A stretch of DNA of 64,000 nucleotides from Hyphomonadaceae bacterium (lineage in GTDB: Bacteria; Pseudomonadota; Alphaproteobacteria; Caulobacterales; Hyphomonadaceae), in the NCBI GenBank assembly GCA_024743315.1, contig JANSWU010000003.1, positions 372,001 to 436,000 on the forward strand. Direction: 5' to 3'. This document shows, in pieces, positions 62,897 to 64,000 of the stretch. Each line of letters opens with the position of its first letter. The first letter of the stretch is position 1. The notes beneath the pieces were generated by a model. That model was not told the origin of the DNA. It made no database searches and saw only the letters and a list, made by a program, of their open reading frames with translations. The position numbers and the translations under genes are program-made.

Positions 62897-64000
62897 ATGG
62901 CGAAAACGATCTGGAATTTCGGAGACTTGCTGGACGCGAATGGGGCGCAGCTCGGTTCCAACAATCCGGCGCTGATCCAGGGAAACCGCATCATTTCCTG
63001 GCCGGAAATGACGGCACGCTCGAACAATGTCGCCCGCTGGTTGCTGACCAATGGCGCAGCGGTTGGTGACAAGATTGGCTTCTATATGCGCAATCAGCCT
63101 GAATATGTTGAAGGTCTGGCCGCAGCTTTCAAGGCTCGCCTGACCCATGTGAACGTCAATTATCGCTATCTCGATGATGAGCTCGTCTACATCTTTGATA
63201 ATTCCGACAGTGCCGTCGTGCTGTATGATTTCGAGTTCAGAGACAATGTCCTGCGGGTCAAAGATCGCCTTCCCGGTGTCAAAATCTGGGTTGAAATTGG
63301 TGGCCAAGGAGATGCGCCTGAATTTGCGGTGAATTATGCCGACTTGGCGACCCGCGGTGATGGCAGCCCACTTGAAATTGACCGCTCGCCGGATGATCTC
63401 ATGTTTCTCTATACGGGCGGCACGACCGGTATGCCCAAAGGGGTCATGTGGTCCCACAAAATCTGGCGCGATTCCAATTTGGATGGCTTGCGCCGCATCT
63501 ATGGCGCGGCACCCGAAAACTGGGAGGATCATCGCGCTTTTGTCGAAGAGGTTGGTCAGCACGGCCGGCAATTGCCCGCCTGTCCCCTCATGCACGGCAC
63601 GGGTCTGTTCACCGCGCTCGGAGCGTTTCTCAATGGCGGGGCGATCGTGACGCTCGAAACCAAAGCCAAATTCATCCCGGAAGAACTCTGGGAGACGGTG
63701 GAACGTCATGGTGTGACCGCCATGGCCATTGTCGGCGACGCCTTTGCCAAGCCGATGCTCAATGTGCTGAACGAAAATCCGGGTAAATATGACCTGTCCA
63801 GCGTCAACTCGATCACCTCGTCTGGCGTGATGTGGAGCATGGATGTCAAACGCGGGCTGATCGAGCATATGCCTCAAGTTGCCCTGATGGACAGTTTTGG
63901 CGCCTCTGAAGCGGTTGGCTTCGGCATGTCGGTCACGACCGCGGAGGGTGTTGTTGAAACCGCCAAGTTCGAAATCGGCGAGCATTGTAAAGTCTTCTCA
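62897..64000 (+). CDS. Acyl-CoA synthetase, partial (cut by window end)
   Basis: The first 368 residues of an AMP-forming ligase are visible: ALIQGNRIISWPEMTARSNN (substrate domain start), LMFLYTGGTTGMPKGVMW (~170-187, P-loop), MHGTGLFTALGAFLNGGAI and VTAMAIVGDAFAKPML. The order is that of FadD3/acyl-CoA ligase proteins. GGAGG lies 11 bases before the ATG. The C-terminal domain is outside the window. A 377-residue leftward frame on the opposite strand is a shadow. Confidence 0.88.
   Translation, partial: MAKTIWNFGDLLDANGAQLGSNNPALIQGNRIISWPEMTARSNNVARWLLTNGAAVGDKIGFYMRNQPEYVEGLAAAFKARLTHVNVNYRYLDDELVYIFDNSDSAVVLYDFEFRDNVLRVKDRLPGVKIWVEIGGQGDAPEFAVNYADLATRGDGSPLEIDRSPDDLMFLYTGGTTGMPKGVMWSHKIWRDSNLDGLRRIYGAAPENWEDHRAFVEEVGQHGRQLPACPLMHGTGLFTALGAFLNGGAIVTLETKAKFIPEELWETVERHGVTAMAIVGDAFAKPMLNVLNENPGKYDLSSVNSITSSGVMWSMDVKRGLIEHMPQVALMDSFGASEAVGFGMSVTTAEGVVETAKFEIGEHCKVFS

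Noticed and set aside
62852-63985. 377-residue leftward open frame
   Set aside because: It lies entirely opposite the acyl-CoA synthetase, whose motifs are clear; the frame is His/Asp/Gly-rich shadow sequence with no ribosome site or family.
1-64000. CRISPR array or rRNA genes
   Set aside because: No regularly spaced repeats with unique spacers and no rRNA-like stretch were seen.

Overview
The window reads as an alphaproteobacterial chromosome, most likely from the Caulobacterales/Maricaulales side (Hyphomonadaceae-like). The evidence is gene content and order: dgt and erpA are divergent; a SPOR protein, nagZ, scpA, scpB and tatABC form one run; DUF2155, an MCE/MlaD protein and an NDUFA12-type complex I protein follow aat; there are many lipoproteins and short tail-to-tail overlaps. 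No taxon can be proven from the sequence alone.

Region 1 (1 to about 11.4 kb) is an integrated mobile element whose left end lies outside the window. Its right end carries a leftward operon: a 27-residue leader ORF, a tyrosine integrase and a T7-type single-subunit RNA polymerase. Further leftward genes follow: several small unknown proteins, a zinc-finger protein, a NYN-domain nuclease-like protein and a uracil-DNA-glycosylase-like protein. Two rightward cargo genes interrupt this order, a secreted caspase/Sel1-repeat protein and a PEGA-type lipoprotein. No capsid, terminase, tail or DNA polymerase gene is visible, so this is either the early arm of a temperate autographivirus-type prophage or a smaller derived element. 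Two near-identical sites, one just past the RNA polymerase stop codon and one near the left edge, resemble phage promoters read leftward.

Region 2 (11.5 to 18.8 kb) holds aat, DUF2155, an MlaD-like protein and NDUFA12. It also has a large protein that resembles class II ribonucleotide reductase (NrdJ) but lacks the catalytic core, then two secreted pentapeptide-repeat proteins and tatABC. Region 3 (18.9 to 30.2 kb) holds scpB, scpA, nagZ, a SPOR protein, dgt, erpA, a two-domain deacetylase lipoprotein, gor, rpiA, glmU and gph. Region 4 (30.2 to 36.3 kb) has a 590-base AT-rich intergenic stretch with operator-like repeats, a flavin reductase, a secreted protein of unknown function, a DUF374 acyltransferase, a histidine phosphatase, a CaiB-type CoA-transferase and a degenerate GGDEF protein.

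Region 5 (36.3 to 44.2 kb) carries mfd, dnaB (with two DnaA-box-like sites upstream), alr and the lipid-transport pair mlaE and mlaF. The MlaD-like protein of region 2 could be their partner, encoded about 30 kb away. Region 6 (44.2 to 64 kb) is mixed metabolism and envelope: a REP-like palindromic cluster, leucine dehydrogenase, a lipase-like lipoprotein, a UDG-family protein, pirin, an M28 peptidase, rlmJ, a thioesterase, DUF2855, an OmpA lipoprotein, an amidohydrolase, a COG3904 protein, a phosphotransferase, an ACT protein, purD, a CRTAC1-type lipoprotein, xseA and an acyl-CoA synthetase cut by the window end. No rRNA, tRNA or CRISPR array was recognised.
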